This document shows, in pieces, positions 44,690-53,224 of a stretch of DNA of 64,000 nt (position 1 is its first letter; each line of letters starts with the position of its first letter). The notes beneath the pieces were generated by a model. The model searched no databases. It was not told the origin of the DNA and saw nothing but the letters and a program-made list of their open reading frames with translations. The translations under genes and the position numbers were made by a program. The DNA is taken from the NCBI GenBank assembly GCA_017472735.1, contig JAFUOD010000009.1, forward strand, positions 1-64,000. The letters run 5' to 3'. This stretch comes from Oscillospiraceae bacterium. GTDB lineage: Bacteria; Bacillota; Clostridia; Oscillospirales; Ruminococcaceae.

Positions 44690-46555
44690 TTATTTGAAGA
44701 CAAATCTAACGAAGTTATACATGTGAGGTCTTATCGAACTTGCATCATGTCCTGCGCCCTGAATGTACTGCCAAACGTGCTGAACCTTGTTGTTATCAAG
44801 ATATCTGTGATATGCGGCAGGGGTCTCGCCGACAACGCCATCGTTAGAACCTGCTGTGATATAAAGAAGATAAGGCTCCTTACCCTTGTCAAACTTAAAT
44901 TCCGAGGGAGATAAAAGGTCAACGTCAAGACCGGGGGCGGGGCACATTGCGCCAATATATCCAAACAGGTCGGTGCGTTCAAAGCCGATATAAAGAGATT
45001 CCCTTCCGCCCATCGAGAAGCCTGTAACAGCTGTATTCTTTCTGCCTGTGCGAATTGAAAAGTTCTTTTCCATATAGGGCATAAGGTCGTTTACGAGGTC
45101 GTTTATAAAGTTATCATATGCGGCATTGCTCTCAGCGTTCATGCCGCTAAGAGTTTCTCGGGTTGCACTGGCATAGATATATGGGAATACAACTATCATT
45201 TCAACTGCCTCGCCGTTATGAATTGCATTGCCGATTATTTGCTGCATTTTAAGCGAATCATCACCCGGCAGTGAATTTTCATCGCCCCAATAGCCATGCA
45301 AAGCATATACTACGGGATAAGTCTTATCCTCGGAATATCCGGCAGGAAGAAGCACTTTTGCTCTTCTCTCGCGCTTGCATGTATCGGAATAATAAGTGAT
45401 AGTAACAATCTCGCCATAATCAATGTGCGAGTATTTTAAATACTCATTTGAAGAGTAGGTGCTTGTAACATTCTCAACGGCATATTTATAAAGCTCATCA
45501 GGGTCGGTTCTGTCAGCCTCGCTTGCCGAAACATGGTTAGCGTCCGATGGAGCGTCGGCATCAACGACCAAAACGGTAATTTTAACATCGAACTTTATTG
45601 TGCCGACTGTTGAGTTAAAGGCATAAGGATTTAAAATAACTGCAGCAACGTTTTCGTCAAGTGCGGCGTTAAGCGTGCACTTCGACCCGACAAAGCCCTG
45701 AACATCCTGACACAAGCCTGCTCCTCTTGAATTGAAGTGAAGCTCACATTTGGGTGAAACACCGTTCCAACAAGGGTTGGTGTCAGAGGCAGTAAGCTCG
45801 ACGGTGATTGCGCTGACAGCATATAAAGGCGCTACCTTTTCAATTAAAGGCGTAATATCGGGGAACTGACTGCCCCAACAATTTTCTACCGAGCCGGTAA
45901 CTGTGCCTGCCTTGGTTGCCGAATCATAATCATTGTCCGAAAACTGACATTCAAAGCTTCCCGTAACGACATATTTGCCCGGCTTAACTCCGCTTGTGGT
46001 TTCCTCTTCTTTTTCTGTTGATTCAGTAGTTGCAGGCTCGGACTTAACATCTGTTAAATATTTACCCGAAACAAAGTATTCGCCTTTTTTTAATTCTATT
46101 CTATACCATCCGTTTTCAGCCTTTCCCGTTACCGTAACCTCGTCGCCTTCGTCAAGGTGTCCAACTCTTTCGCTCGAAGCATCGGGCTTGGTTCTTACAT
46201 TAACACTCGACTTTGCATACATTACAGCCGACATATCCTCAACCTTAACGGTAGCCTCGGTCGTGGTTATCGTTGTCGCCTCGGTCGTGGTTATCGTTGT
46301 TGTCGCTTCGGTGGCAGTGGTTACCCCGGTCGTGGTATCTTGGGTGGTGATTTCTTCGGTGGTGGTTGCCTGAGTGGTAACCTCTTCGGTTGTTGCCTCA
46401 GTCGTGGTGGTTACTTCTTCCGAATCCTCGGGCGCCTCGGTAACATCGGGTGCCAAGGTTTTGTCGGTATTGAGATCGTCATTTTCGGTTGCAGCGCACC
46501 CGGCAAAAGTAAATGTCATTGCAATCGCCAAAGCAAGTGTCAAAAGCCTTTTCAT
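44690..46555 (-). CDS. Multidomain lipoprotein esterase (SH3b, beta-sandwich, CE1-like)
   Basis: 621 residues. Lipobox FTFAGC, then a Thr-rich TTTEATT linker (residues ~45-105), a bacterial SH3 domain (AKSSVNVRTKPDASSERVGHLDEGDEVTVTGKAENGWYRIEL), and a beta-sandwich with CBM-like character (residues ~195-330, four cysteines). The C-terminal CE1-like esterase has YALHGYWGDENSLPGD, TGFSMGGRES and QGAGHDASSIRPH. The SH3b may bind wall peptide and the middle domain a polysaccharide. It lies 49 bases before its paralogue, which lacks the extra domains. Confidence 0.85.
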   Translation of the reverse strand: MKRLLTLALAIAMTFTFAGCAATENDDLNTDKTLAPDVTEAPEDSEEVTTTTEATTEEVTTQATTTEEITTQDTTTGVTTATEATTTITTTEATTITTTEATVKVEDMSAVMYAKSSVNVRTKPDASSERVGHLDEGDEVTVTGKAENGWYRIELKKGEYFVSGKYLTDVKSEPATTESTEKEEETTSGVKPGKYVVTGSFECQFSDNDYDSATKAGTVTGSVENCWGSQFPDITPLIEKVAPLYAVSAITVELTASDTNPCWNGVSPKCELHFNSRGAGLCQDVQGFVGSKCTLNAALDENVAAVILNPYAFNSTVGTIKFDVKITVLVVDADAPSDANHVSASEADRTDPDELYKYAVENVTSTYSSNEYLKYSHIDYGEIVTITYYSDTCKRERRAKVLLPAGYSEDKTYPVVYALHGYWGDENSLPGDDSLKMQQIIGNAIHNGEAVEMIVVFPYIYASATRETLSGMNAESNAAYDNFINDLVNDLMPYMEKNFSIRTGRKNTAVTGFSMGGRESLYIGFERTDLFGYIGAMCPAPGLDVDLLSPSEFKFDKGKEPYLLYITAGSNDGVVGETPAAYHRYLDNNKVQHVWQYIQGAGHDASSIRPHMYNFVRFVFK

Positions 46556-46825
46556 GGTGTTCCCTCTTTCAAAAAAATCAAGTTACGATACGGCTGTTCA
46601 CAGCACGCAGGATATTATATAGTGTGGTTAATATTTTAACTCAACTTAAGCATTAAGTCAATAATAATAAAAAGCTTTGCGTGCAGCTTGCTTGGCTGAT
46701 AAAGTTTTACATAAATCTGCTTACTTTCCACCTTTTATCAACACAAAATGTTGCAATTAATTATAATATGTGTTATTATAATTGTGTTTATATTCAAATA
46801 GCGAGATTTTAAAAGGAGGAGAATA
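46556..46825 (+). promoter_or_regulatory. Intergenic region before the PGT-GT2-LicD operon
   Basis: Holds divergent promoters. On plus, TTGCAA near 46752 is followed 17 bp on by TATTATAAT, and ATTATAAT occurs twice in inverted array (ATTATAAT-ATGTGTT-ATTATAAT). No gene seen. Confidence 0.45.
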
Positions 46826-47494
46826 ATGGAGGCTTTTGCAAAAATACAAAGAGATAAAGAAATAGCTTGCAAAAAGCATGAAATAGATATTCAAAATCCC
46901 ACAGTAAATGGCAGTAAGTTTTATATTTTTGTTAAGCGCTGCTTTGATATTATAATTTCGGTTATCGCAGGAATTTTATTGTTTATTCCCATGATGATCA
47001 TTGCTTTGCTGATAAAGCTTGATTCTAAAGGTCCTGCTTTATTCAAGCAAGAACGACTTGGAAAAGGCGGTAAGCCGTTTATTATGTATAAATTCCGTTC
47101 AATGTGCATTGATGCCGAAGCAAACGGCCCCAAATGGGCAGAGAAAAACGACGGACGTTGCACCAAGCTTGGTGCAAAGCTCAGAAAAAGCCGAATTGAT
47201 GAACTACCTCAGTTGATAAATATAATTAAAGGAGAAATGAGCTTTGTTGGCCCCAGACCCGAAAGAGCTTGTTTTTATGAACAGTTTGAAGAATATATCC
47301 CCGGTTTTCACAACAGACTTCTTGTTCAGCCGGGACTGACAGGACATGCTCAGGTGAACGGCGGTTATGACCTGAAGCCGGAAGAGAAGATTTTGTATGA
47401 CATGGAATACATAAAGAATCGCTCGTTCAGAATGGACTTACAGTGCATTTTGAAAACAGTAAGCGTTATATTCTCGCACCGCGGAGCAAGATGA
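46826..47494 (+). CDS. Phosphoglycosyl transferase (bacterial sugar transferase)
   Basis: 222 residues. One membrane re-entrant helix (FDIIISVIAGILLFIPMMIIALL) is followed by the catalytic core: FKQERLGKGGKPFIMYKFRSM, KLRKSRIDELPQLINIIKGEMSFVGPRPER and a C-terminal VQPGLTGHAQVNG. This PglC/WbaP-type enzyme moves a sugar phosphate from UDP-sugar to undecaprenyl phosphate, starting a repeat unit. AAAGGAGGAG precedes the ATG. It is the first gene of an operon with a GT2 and a LicD protein and probably supplies the cluster at 15-21 kb. Confidence 0.92.
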   Translation: MEAFAKIQRDKEIACKKHEIDIQNPTVNGSKFYIFVKRCFDIIISVIAGILLFIPMMIIALLIKLDSKGPALFKQERLGKGGKPFIMYKFRSMCIDAEANGPKWAEKNDGRCTKLGAKLRKSRIDELPQLINIIKGEMSFVGPRPERACFYEQFEEYIPGFHNRLLVQPGLTGHAQVNGGYDLKPEEKILYDMEYIKNRSFRMDLQCILKTVSVIFSHRGAR

Positions 47495-48267
47495 TGGAAA
47501 GAAAGCTTGATAATAACCCTTTGATATCGGTGGTAATGCCTGCATATAATGCACAGAAATTTATTGAAGAAGCCATAAATTCGGTCATCGCGCAAACCTA
47601 CTCAAACTGGGAGCTTATTGTAATTGACGACTGTTCGAGCGACGGCACCTGCAAAACAGCCGAAGGCTTTGCAGCATCAGACCTCAGAATAAAACTTATA
47701 AAAAACGAAGTGAACATGAATGTTGCAAAAACCCGAAACAGAGGTTTTGATTTGTGCTCGGGCGAGTATGTCGCCCTTCTTGACAGTGATGATGTGTGGT
47801 ATCCCGAGAAGCTTGAAAAGCAGTTAAAGGCCGCCCTTGATTCAAGCGCAGATGTTGTTTATTGCTCGTATGAGATAATAGACACCGAAAATGCTAAAGC
47901 CTGCAACGATTTCATCGTGCCCGAAACAACAGACTTTGACACGGCACTTTACAAATCTGTTATAAGCTGTTCGACAGTGCTGCTATCAAAAGAAATAGTC
48001 GGCAACTATCGGTTTGAAACCGATTTTTATCACGAGGATTTGGCGTTGTGGCTTAAAATTCTCGGTGACGGTTACAGCGCTGTCGGCGTAACCGATGTCT
48101 TGGCAAAATACAGGCTTGTGCAAGGCTCAAGAGCATACAACAAAATTAACAGCGCTATCGGCCGATGGAAAATCTACCGTGACTATCTTAATTTGCCTTT
48201 GCTTAAAAGCATTTGGGCATTTGCAAAATATATGGTTTTGGGATTAAAAAAATATAAAAGTGCTTAA
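47491..48267 (+). CDS. Glycosyltransferase family 2
   Basis: 258 residues from ATG at 47491, which overlaps the upstream stop by 4 bases (ATGA). GT-A features: PLISVVMPAYNAQKFIEEAINSVIAQTYSNWELIVIDDCSSDGT and the metal-binding ALLDSDDVWYPEKLEKQ. The ED motif YHEDLALWLKI is also present. It adds a sugar to the lipid-linked acceptor made by the upstream enzyme. A short C-terminal amphipathic part may touch the membrane. Confidence 0.9.
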   Translation: MMERKLDNNPLISVVMPAYNAQKFIEEAINSVIAQTYSNWELIVIDDCSSDGTCKTAEGFAASDLRIKLIKNEVNMNVAKTRNRGFDLCSGEYVALLDSDDVWYPEKLEKQLKAALDSSADVVYCSYEIIDTENAKACNDFIVPETTDFDTALYKSVISCSTVLLSKEIVGNYRFETDFYHEDLALWLKILGDGYSAVGVTDVLAKYRLVQGSRAYNKINSAIGRWKIYRDYLNLPLLKSIWAFAKYMVLGLKKYKSA

Positions 48268-48289
48268 ATCAGATATTGGAGTGAGGAAA

Positions 48290-49162
48290 ATGGCGGTCGA
48301 CAAAGTTACCGAAAACGCACATCGCGCACATCAGCAGGCTTTGCTGACAATTTTAAAAGAGTTCGACCGTATATGCAAGCAGCTGCATATCCCTTATGTT
48401 CTTTTTGCGGGAACTCTTCTTGGCGCTGTGCGCCACAGCGGCTTTATTCCTTGGGACGATGACGTTGATGTAATTATGCGGCGCAAGGATTATGACCGTT
48501 TTCTTAGCGAGGCAGAGTCGGTCTTGAATTCCGAGAAATTCTATTTGCAAAAAGAGTTTTCACAGCACTGGCCTATGTTTTTTTCTAAGCTTAGAATGAA
48601 TAATACCGCCTGTCTTGAAAAATTCCACCCTAAAGACAGCAAGATGCATCAAGGTATTTATATAGACATTTTTCCGTGTGACAACGCCAAAAAAACACTG
48701 TCGGGAAAAATGCTTCAGTTTTACGCTTCCAAGGTCGTTATTGCAAAATCTTTATATAAAAGAGGTTACGAAACCAAAAGCGCAGCTAAAAAAGCTTTTA
48801 TGCTGCTTTGCAGAATGTTGCCCCTGAAACCTTTTTTAAGCATTGCAAAGTCAGGCTCGAATGAAATTAATGAGCTTCACAGCTTTTTTGCCGCCGCCTC
48901 GAGCTATAAAAAGAATGTTTACCCTTTAAGCTATTTTGCGAACAGCATAAGCACCGAGTTTGAGGGCGAAAAATTTCCCATACCCAAAGAATATGACGCA
49001 CTGTTAAAACAGTTATACGGTGACTATATGCAGCTGCCTCCCGAAGAAGAGCGTGTGATTAAGCAACACGCAATTTTAGTTGATTTGGAAAATTCATACG
49101 AAATCTATTCCGACTATCGGGCTGATATGTCATTTGATGTTCTTACAAAAAGCATTCGGTAA
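48290..49162 (+). CDS. LicD-family phosphotransferase
   Basis: 290 residues from ATG at 48290 (GGAG 8 bases upstream). The LicD core is clear: QLHIPYVLFAGTLLGAVRHSGFIPWDDDVDVIMRRKDYDRF (residues ~30-75), with the DDD-x-D metal site, and DIFPCDNA. LicD proteins transfer phosphocholine or similar phospho-groups to surface polysaccharides. Last gene of the operon; terminator follows. Confidence 0.9.
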   Translation: MAVDKVTENAHRAHQQALLTILKEFDRICKQLHIPYVLFAGTLLGAVRHSGFIPWDDDVDVIMRRKDYDRFLSEAESVLNSEKFYLQKEFSQHWPMFFSKLRMNNTACLEKFHPKDSKMHQGIYIDIFPCDNAKKTLSGKMLQFYASKVVIAKSLYKRGYETKSAAKKAFMLLCRMLPLKPFLSIAKSGSNEINELHSFFAAASSYKKNVYPLSYFANSISTEFEGEKFPIPKEYDALLKQLYGDYMQLPPEEERVIKQHAILVDLENSYEIYSDYRADMSFDVLTKSIR

Positions 49163-49181
49163 TTATTATTTAACAAGGCTA

Positions 49182-49207
49182 AAGCCTCCCGTTAAAGGGA
49201 GGCTTTT
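49182..49207. terminator. Terminator shared by licD and the truncated catalase gene
   Basis: AAAGCCTCCC pairs with GGGAGGCTTT, followed by TTTT on plus and AACAAG-side flank on minus. Confidence 0.8.
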
Positions 49208-49219
49208 TTACTTATATAC

Positions 49220-49430
49220 TCACTTGTCAAAGCTGGGGTTAAAAGCATAGAAGTTCTTCGAGTCAAGCTGGTCGGTCACAATTCTTAACGCTTCACCGAA
49301 GCGCTGGAAGTGTACGATCTCACGCTGACGCAAGAACTTAATTACATCTCTTACATCAGGGTCGTCAACTAAACGAAGAATGTTATCATAGGTTTTTCTG
49401 GCCTTTTGTTCTGGTGCAACTGCATAAGTG
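49220..49430 (-). pseudogene. 3' fragment of a CotJC/manganese-catalase spore-coat gene
   Basis: The last ~65 codons encode EQKARKTYDNILRLVDD, then REIVHFQRFGEALRIV and LDSKNFYAFNPSFDK, matching the C-terminus of manganese-catalase-type spore coat proteins (CotJC family), with the conserved EREVVHFQRFGEAL-type helix that carries a metal ligand. Upstream of about 49430 the frame enters sequence belonging to the recombinase-borne element, so the N-terminal two thirds are missing. It is probably interrupted by insertion, not decayed: the remaining frame is intact. Confidence 0.75.
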
Positions 49431-49445
49431 CAACATTTATTAGAA
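49405..49445. other. Probable left attachment junction of the integrated element
   Basis: The catalase homology starts here (frame ...YAV|APEQKARKTY) and the recombinase gene stops at 49440. Large serine recombinases usually lie next to one att site. The exact 2-nt crossover cannot be located without the empty site. Confidence 0.55.
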
Positions 49446-50993
49446 ATTCCAGTGAATTTCAATAGGAACATCCCATGTTCCAGGAATTCTTCTGCCGACT
49501 GATATGTAATCAATCAGCGTTTCAACCATTTCACGGTTAAGGTGTTCAAGGTTAGTGTATTGCTCTATCAGCTCACGCCGGTTGTCGCCAACTGCGATTT
49601 TTTCGTCTATCTCACACAACTGCTTTTCACCATCTAAAGCCACTCTCTCAAGACGTTCTTTTTGTGTGACAAAGTCTTTCGATAACTCAGCAAAATCGCT
49701 ATCGGTTATTAAGCCTTTAACCTTATCCATATAAAGCTCTTTGATACCTTTTGCATATTCTTCGATCTTTTTGCGATATGCTGCAAGGTCTTGGAGTATG
49801 CGGTTTTTTTGTGCTTGCAGGTTGTTGCAAAACTCTATATTCTGCTCTAACTCATCTTTATCAAGGTACTCTTGAGACAAACGATTCAGCTCAGCGATTA
49901 CAAGCTGTTCCAAACGGTCAACCGATATGAACGATCCGATACAGGAATCCTTGGATACATGGTAGTTAGAGCACCGCAAAAAATGCTTGCCTCTGCTTTT
50001 TGATGAACGCATAATATATCCGCAATGAGCACAACGTGCTTTTCTTGCAAACAGTCCGATCTCTCCGCAAATAAACGGTTTTGCACGATCTTCAATCATT
50101 GCTTGAACCCTGTCCCACAGTTCACGGTCGATAATCGGTTCATGTGTTCCCTCGACAATATACCATTCGCTTTTTGGGCGAGGTTTATTCTGCTTTGTCT
50201 TGTATGAAATGCTCCCGTACTTACCTTGTACCATGTTTCCGATATAGATTTCATTTATCAGCATATCGGAAATAGCATAGTACTTCCAAAGAGTGCTGTT
50301 TTTCATCTTTGGTTGCTTATATCGTAGACCTTTAAGACGCTTATATTCCGTGGGGTTAGGTATACCTCTGTCATTTAGCATTCGGGCAATTGCAGTTTTA
50401 CCGTAACCTTGCGAAAACAGAGTGAACACTTCCCGCACAACGGAAGCGGCTTCTTCGTCAATTATCAGGTGTCCTTTCTGATCAGGGTCTTTTTTATATC
50501 CGTAAAGTGCAAAAGCGCCGATATGAAAACCGTTTATTCGTCTGTTCGTCAAAACACTTCGGATATTCTCTGACATATCTTCTAAGTACCACTCGTTGAC
50601 AAGCCCGTTTATCTGACGTGACTTTTTATTTCCTTTGTTTGCGGTATCAGCATTGTCAACAATGCTGATAAAGCGAATACCCCAAATCGGGAAAAGACCG
50701 TGTATGTACTTTTCCACCAGTTCAAGCTCACGTGTAAAACGAGACTGTGTTTTGCAAAGAATAATGTCAAACCTGTGTTGTTCGGCATCTTTGAGCAGAC
50801 GGTTAAACTGCGGACGTCGCCTGTCGGCACCTGTATAATCATCATCACTATAAATGTTGTAAAGTTCCCACCCCTGCTCCATAGCATATTGTAACAGCAT
50901 TGATTTCTGATTCTGTATGCTGTTACTGTCATCTGTTTCAAATTGCTTGTTTCTATCTTCTTCTGATAAGCGGCAATAAATAGCTACCTTCAT
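49440..50993 (-). CDS. Large serine recombinase (integrase/excisionase of the element)
   Basis: 517 residues from ATG at 50993 (AAAGGAG 7 bases upstream). Resolvase catalytic domain, residues 1-150, with MKVAIYCRLSEED (nucleophile Ser10), and the TQSRFTREL region. The recombinase domain (~160-290) has GYKKDPDQKGHLIIDEEAASVVREVFTLF. A zinc ribbon (CAHCGY...CSNYHVSKDSC) and a long coiled coil (~370-470) follow. It catalyses site-specific integration and excision. It ends right at the interrupted catalase gene. Confidence 0.94.
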   Translation of the reverse strand: MKVAIYCRLSEEDRNKQFETDDSNSIQNQKSMLLQYAMEQGWELYNIYSDDDYTGADRRRPQFNRLLKDAEQHRFDIILCKTQSRFTRELELVEKYIHGLFPIWGIRFISIVDNADTANKGNKKSRQINGLVNEWYLEDMSENIRSVLTNRRINGFHIGAFALYGYKKDPDQKGHLIIDEEAASVVREVFTLFSQGYGKTAIARMLNDRGIPNPTEYKRLKGLRYKQPKMKNSTLWKYYAISDMLINEIYIGNMVQGKYGSISYKTKQNKPRPKSEWYIVEGTHEPIIDRELWDRVQAMIEDRAKPFICGEIGLFARKARCAHCGYIMRSSKSRGKHFLRCSNYHVSKDSCIGSFISVDRLEQLVIAELNRLSQEYLDKDELEQNIEFCNNLQAQKNRILQDLAAYRKKIEEYAKGIKELYMDKVKGLITDSDFAELSKDFVTQKERLERVALDGEKQLCEIDEKIAVGDNRRELIEQYTNLEHLNREMVETLIDYISVGRRIPGTWDVPIEIHWNF

Positions 50994-51019
50994 GTTTCTA
51001 TCTCCTTTAAAGACAAAAA

Positions 51020-51068
51020 ACAAGCTGTTATCTGCTAGGTATATTATACCACAGAAAAAACAGCTTGT
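51020..51068 (-). terminator. Terminator/attenuator between the 55-residue ORF and the recombinase gene
   Basis: ACAAGCTGTT and AACAGCTTGT pair across a loop that itself holds the palindrome GGTATAATATACC; the minus strand continues TTTTTTG. It lies directly before the recombinase ribosome site. GGTATAATATACC also contains a perfect -10 hexamer. Confidence 0.6.
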
Positions 51069-51235
51069 CAGCAAGTTTTGCAAAAGCCTTGGCTCTTGTC
51101 TCTTTCAATTTGATTTATCAGTTCTATCCACTTCCTTGTATATTCTTGTGTCGTAGTCGTGTTTTCGCCGCTTTTGAAAACGCTGACACAAATCGTTTTA
51201 TTATCGTTCTTTTGTAATTCATCGCTTTGTCTCAT
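51068..51235 (-). CDS. Small conserved element protein
   Basis: 55 residues from ATG at 51235, with AAGGGGG 7 bases upstream. The sequence (KNDNKTICVSVFKSGENTTTTQEYTRKWIELINQIE) has no motif I can name, but small ORFs of this look commonly precede serine recombinases in clostridial integrative elements. Its stop lies at the foot of the hairpin before the recombinase gene. It could act as a recombination directionality factor; this is inference from position only. Confidence 0.65.
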   Translation of the reverse strand: MRQSDELQKNDNKTICVSVFKSGENTTTTQEYTRKWIELINQIERDKSQGFCKTC

Positions 51236-51254
51236 TTATTTGCCCCCTTTCACA

Positions 51255-51683
51255 AATTGACTACTACACTATATGAAAAAATGTAACTGCTCATTACAAC
51301 ACAACTTATTAATGAATAGGAAAACGGACGGCTGTTAGCACAGCTCCACGGGAATTTCACCCTCATGCACTCTTGCATGACTCTACCTATTGCCTGTGAC
51401 GCCTCGCCACCTGAAAATGGTTGCACGCTCGGGCTGTAGCTATAGAGGAGTATCATTATCCTTTCTGATTGTCATCGCCCATGAGTTGCTAATTTCATTT
51501 TACGATGCAGTATTCATCGCTCGTTTCCATTCGGAAAGTCATGGCGTACCTATCGCTCGGCTCTAGTCAAAAAGAACGTATCCGTTTGCCTTATGCTGCC
51601 ACGGAGTTATCAGCCGAGCTTTCTTTGTCAAACAGCCTTGACACTCATGCGGAAAGGGGTTATCACATGGGTGTGCTCCGGAC
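51255..51683 (-). ncRNA. Candidate structured non-coding RNA in the element
   Basis: About 430 bases without a gene between the HTH gene and the 55-residue ORF, all reading leftward. It is more GC-rich than most flanking spacers and dense in hairpins: GGACGGCTGT-TAGC-ACAGCTCC (51326-51347), GGG-AATTTCA-CCC (51350-51362) and the perfect TCATGCA-CTCT-TGCATGA (51363-51380). No known RNA class (group I/II intron, HEARO, riboswitch) was recognised. Strand is assumed from the neighbours. Confidence 0.45.
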
Positions 51684-51935
51684 TTAATTCAGGTTAAAGC
51701 CCAGGATAGAGATGATAAGCTTGATTTCCAAACGTCTACGCAATTCTTCGTCTACATAAGTACAGTAGTCGCCATTTTCGTCTCGGCCTGTCCTCTTAGA
51801 AAGCGTAGCTATATAGCCGGAATAATGACAAATCACCTTATTTACAGCGTCTGTTTCGCCACTTACGGCGGCTTTAATCACCGGGTAAGCGATCAGGCGT
51901 GATTGCTTCGTAGCAGCATTATTCGTCCGCTTCAC
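51684..51935 (-). CDS. Small helix-turn-helix protein of conjugative-element type
   Basis: 83 residues. The pattern IAYPVIKAAVSGETDAVNKVICHYSGYIATLSKR followed by DEELRRRLEIKLIISILGF matches the small HTH proteins of Tn916/Tn1549-like integrative elements. GTG at 51935 is taken as start; it overlaps the upstream sigma-factor gene by 17 bases and sits directly against GGAGG, so the true start is uncertain. Likely a regulator of element genes. Confidence 0.7.
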   Translation of the reverse strand: MKRTNNAATKQSRLIAYPVIKAAVSGETDAVNKVICHYSGYIATLSKRTGRDENGDYCTYVDEELRRRLEIKLIISILGFNLN

Positions 51936-52344
51936 CTCCCATCAGCTTTTTAAGCAGCAGATATGCTTTCTGCCGATGTGTATTTACCGTCCTTCTTGCT
52001 ATACCAATAAAATCAGCAATCTCACGGTCAGCCATATCCAGAAACCAATACATAAGAATAATATTGCGTTCCTTTTCCGGGATGGCACTAAGTGCTTCAG
52101 CTAAGCGGTCATTTTTAATTAATACAGATTCTTTACCAATTTGAAATAAAGTGTGTTCCAAGTTGTATTCATCATAAACAGAAAACTGCTCTATTGCACT
52201 TTCCGGCAGTTCGCTTAATGAAATTTCTTTTAGCGCCCTGCGATTGATTTCTCTGTGACCATTGTTAGCCTCATTCACCAACACCTTTTTGCAGAAGCTA
52301 TCAAAGGTGTGCTGCTTGTGAATTTCATGGAGATCAGGTTTCAT
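51919..52344 (-). CDS. Sigma-70-family factor of conjugative-element type
   Basis: 141 residues from ATG at 52344 (GGAGG 8 bases upstream). There is a short region-2-like N-terminus, and region 4 is clear: RLAEALSAIPEKERNIILMYWFLDMADREIADFIGIARRTVNTHRQKAYLLLKKLM. Such small sigma-like proteins, paired with the downstream HTH protein, occur in Tn916-related elements where they drive excision or transfer genes. The pair points toward the candidate RNA and recombinase genes. Confidence 0.82.
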   Translation of the reverse strand: MKPDLHEIHKQHTFDSFCKKVLVNEANNGHREINRRALKEISLSELPESAIEQFSVYDEYNLEHTLFQIGKESVLIKNDRLAEALSAIPEKERNIILMYWFLDMADREIADFIGIARRTVNTHRQKAYLLLKKLMGGEADE

Positions 52345-52552
52345 TTTTCTCACCTCCCTTCATGGCGGGAGGAGGATCCTTCTTTCCCCTTTCATTCATT
52401 ACTGGTCTTGCGAAAGTGCGTTTTGGCTGATTTTCTGAAAATATTTCAAAAATATTTTTTTGTCGTTCATTTAGTGTATTATTTTATGTTGTAAAATCTA
52501 TTTTTATGAGATTACATTATTTGAGCGACAGTTACGTATAAACAAAAAAATC

Positions 52553-52593
52553 ATGCCTATAAGCATAGCACTAAAGCTAAGGCTTATAGGCAT
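52553..52593 (-). terminator. Terminator of agrDB
   Basis: ATGCCTATAAGC pairs with GCTTATAGGCAT; on minus it is followed by GATTTTTTTG. Confidence 0.85.
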
Positions 52594-52645
52594 TTTGTTG
52601 TGTCACCAATAGAGGATTAATATATCAACTGTAAGAAATTTAATT

Positions 52646-53224
52646 CTATTTGTTCTTGCTCTTAAAATAACAAGGAAGCTGTAACACTCCTGACAAAATA
52701 ACGCCAAAGCAAATTGGTACTGCAATAGCATATTTCTGGAATAGTGCCAAAATCGTTACAAGAGCTAGAGCCAATACTACAAAACAGCGTGCAATTATCC
52801 CGAACACAACAACTTCTCGCTCGGAAAGCTTTCTCGCCTCGGAATCAATCGGGCTTTTGATGAATAGTTGAACAGCGCATAGTACTGTTGCAGTCATCAC
52901 AGACCAGTGTACGCCATGATTTAAGACTAATTTAATCAAACATAGAAAAGAAATAATGATTCCTGTGGAAACGAAGATGCAAACAGTTGGGGATTTCAAG
53001 TGAAATCCCCCGCTGAACTTGCGGATGATAACGAACGGCAAAATGAACAACACACTTTCAAAAAACATATTCATAAGTATACCTATTACCATTGTCAGCA
53101 TCAAAGGCGCCACTGCGAAAAGGAAACTGTACATTGCATAACTGTAGAGTTCCCGATCTTCACTTTTAATGGCGTTTGCTTTTACCAGCCAGTTTGCCGT
53201 TGCATCTGCAATCTTGTGCATCAT
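52646..53224 (-). CDS. agrB: AgrB-type autoinducer processing membrane protease
   Basis: 192 residues with six hydrophobic segments. AgrB hallmark VIIRKFSGGFHLKSPT (residues ~64-80) carries the conserved RxxxGGFH with the catalytic histidine; the catalytic cysteine is probably the one in PTVCIF (~residue 82). AgrB cleaves the AgrD precursor and makes the (thio)lactone ring at the membrane. The start overlaps the agrD stop by 4 bases. Confidence 0.93.
   Translation of the reverse strand: MMHKIADATANWLVKANAIKSEDRELYSYAMYSFLFAVAPLMLTMVIGILMNMFFESVLFILPFVIIRKFSGGFHLKSPTVCIFVSTGIIISFLCLIKLVLNHGVHWSVMTATVLCAVQLFIKSPIDSEARKLSEREVVVFGIIARCFVVLALALVTILALFQKYAIAVPICFGVILSGVLQLPCYFKSKNK

Noticed and set aside
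49220..49513. Independent 97-residue gene
   Set aside because: Only the last ~65 codons match a family (manganese catalase C-terminus); the first ~30 lie within the recombinase gene's 3' end in another frame and there is no ribosome site.
51505..51687. Plus-strand frame of 60 codons in the candidate RNA region
   Set aside because: No ribosome site, opposite to all neighbours, and overlaps strong hairpins.
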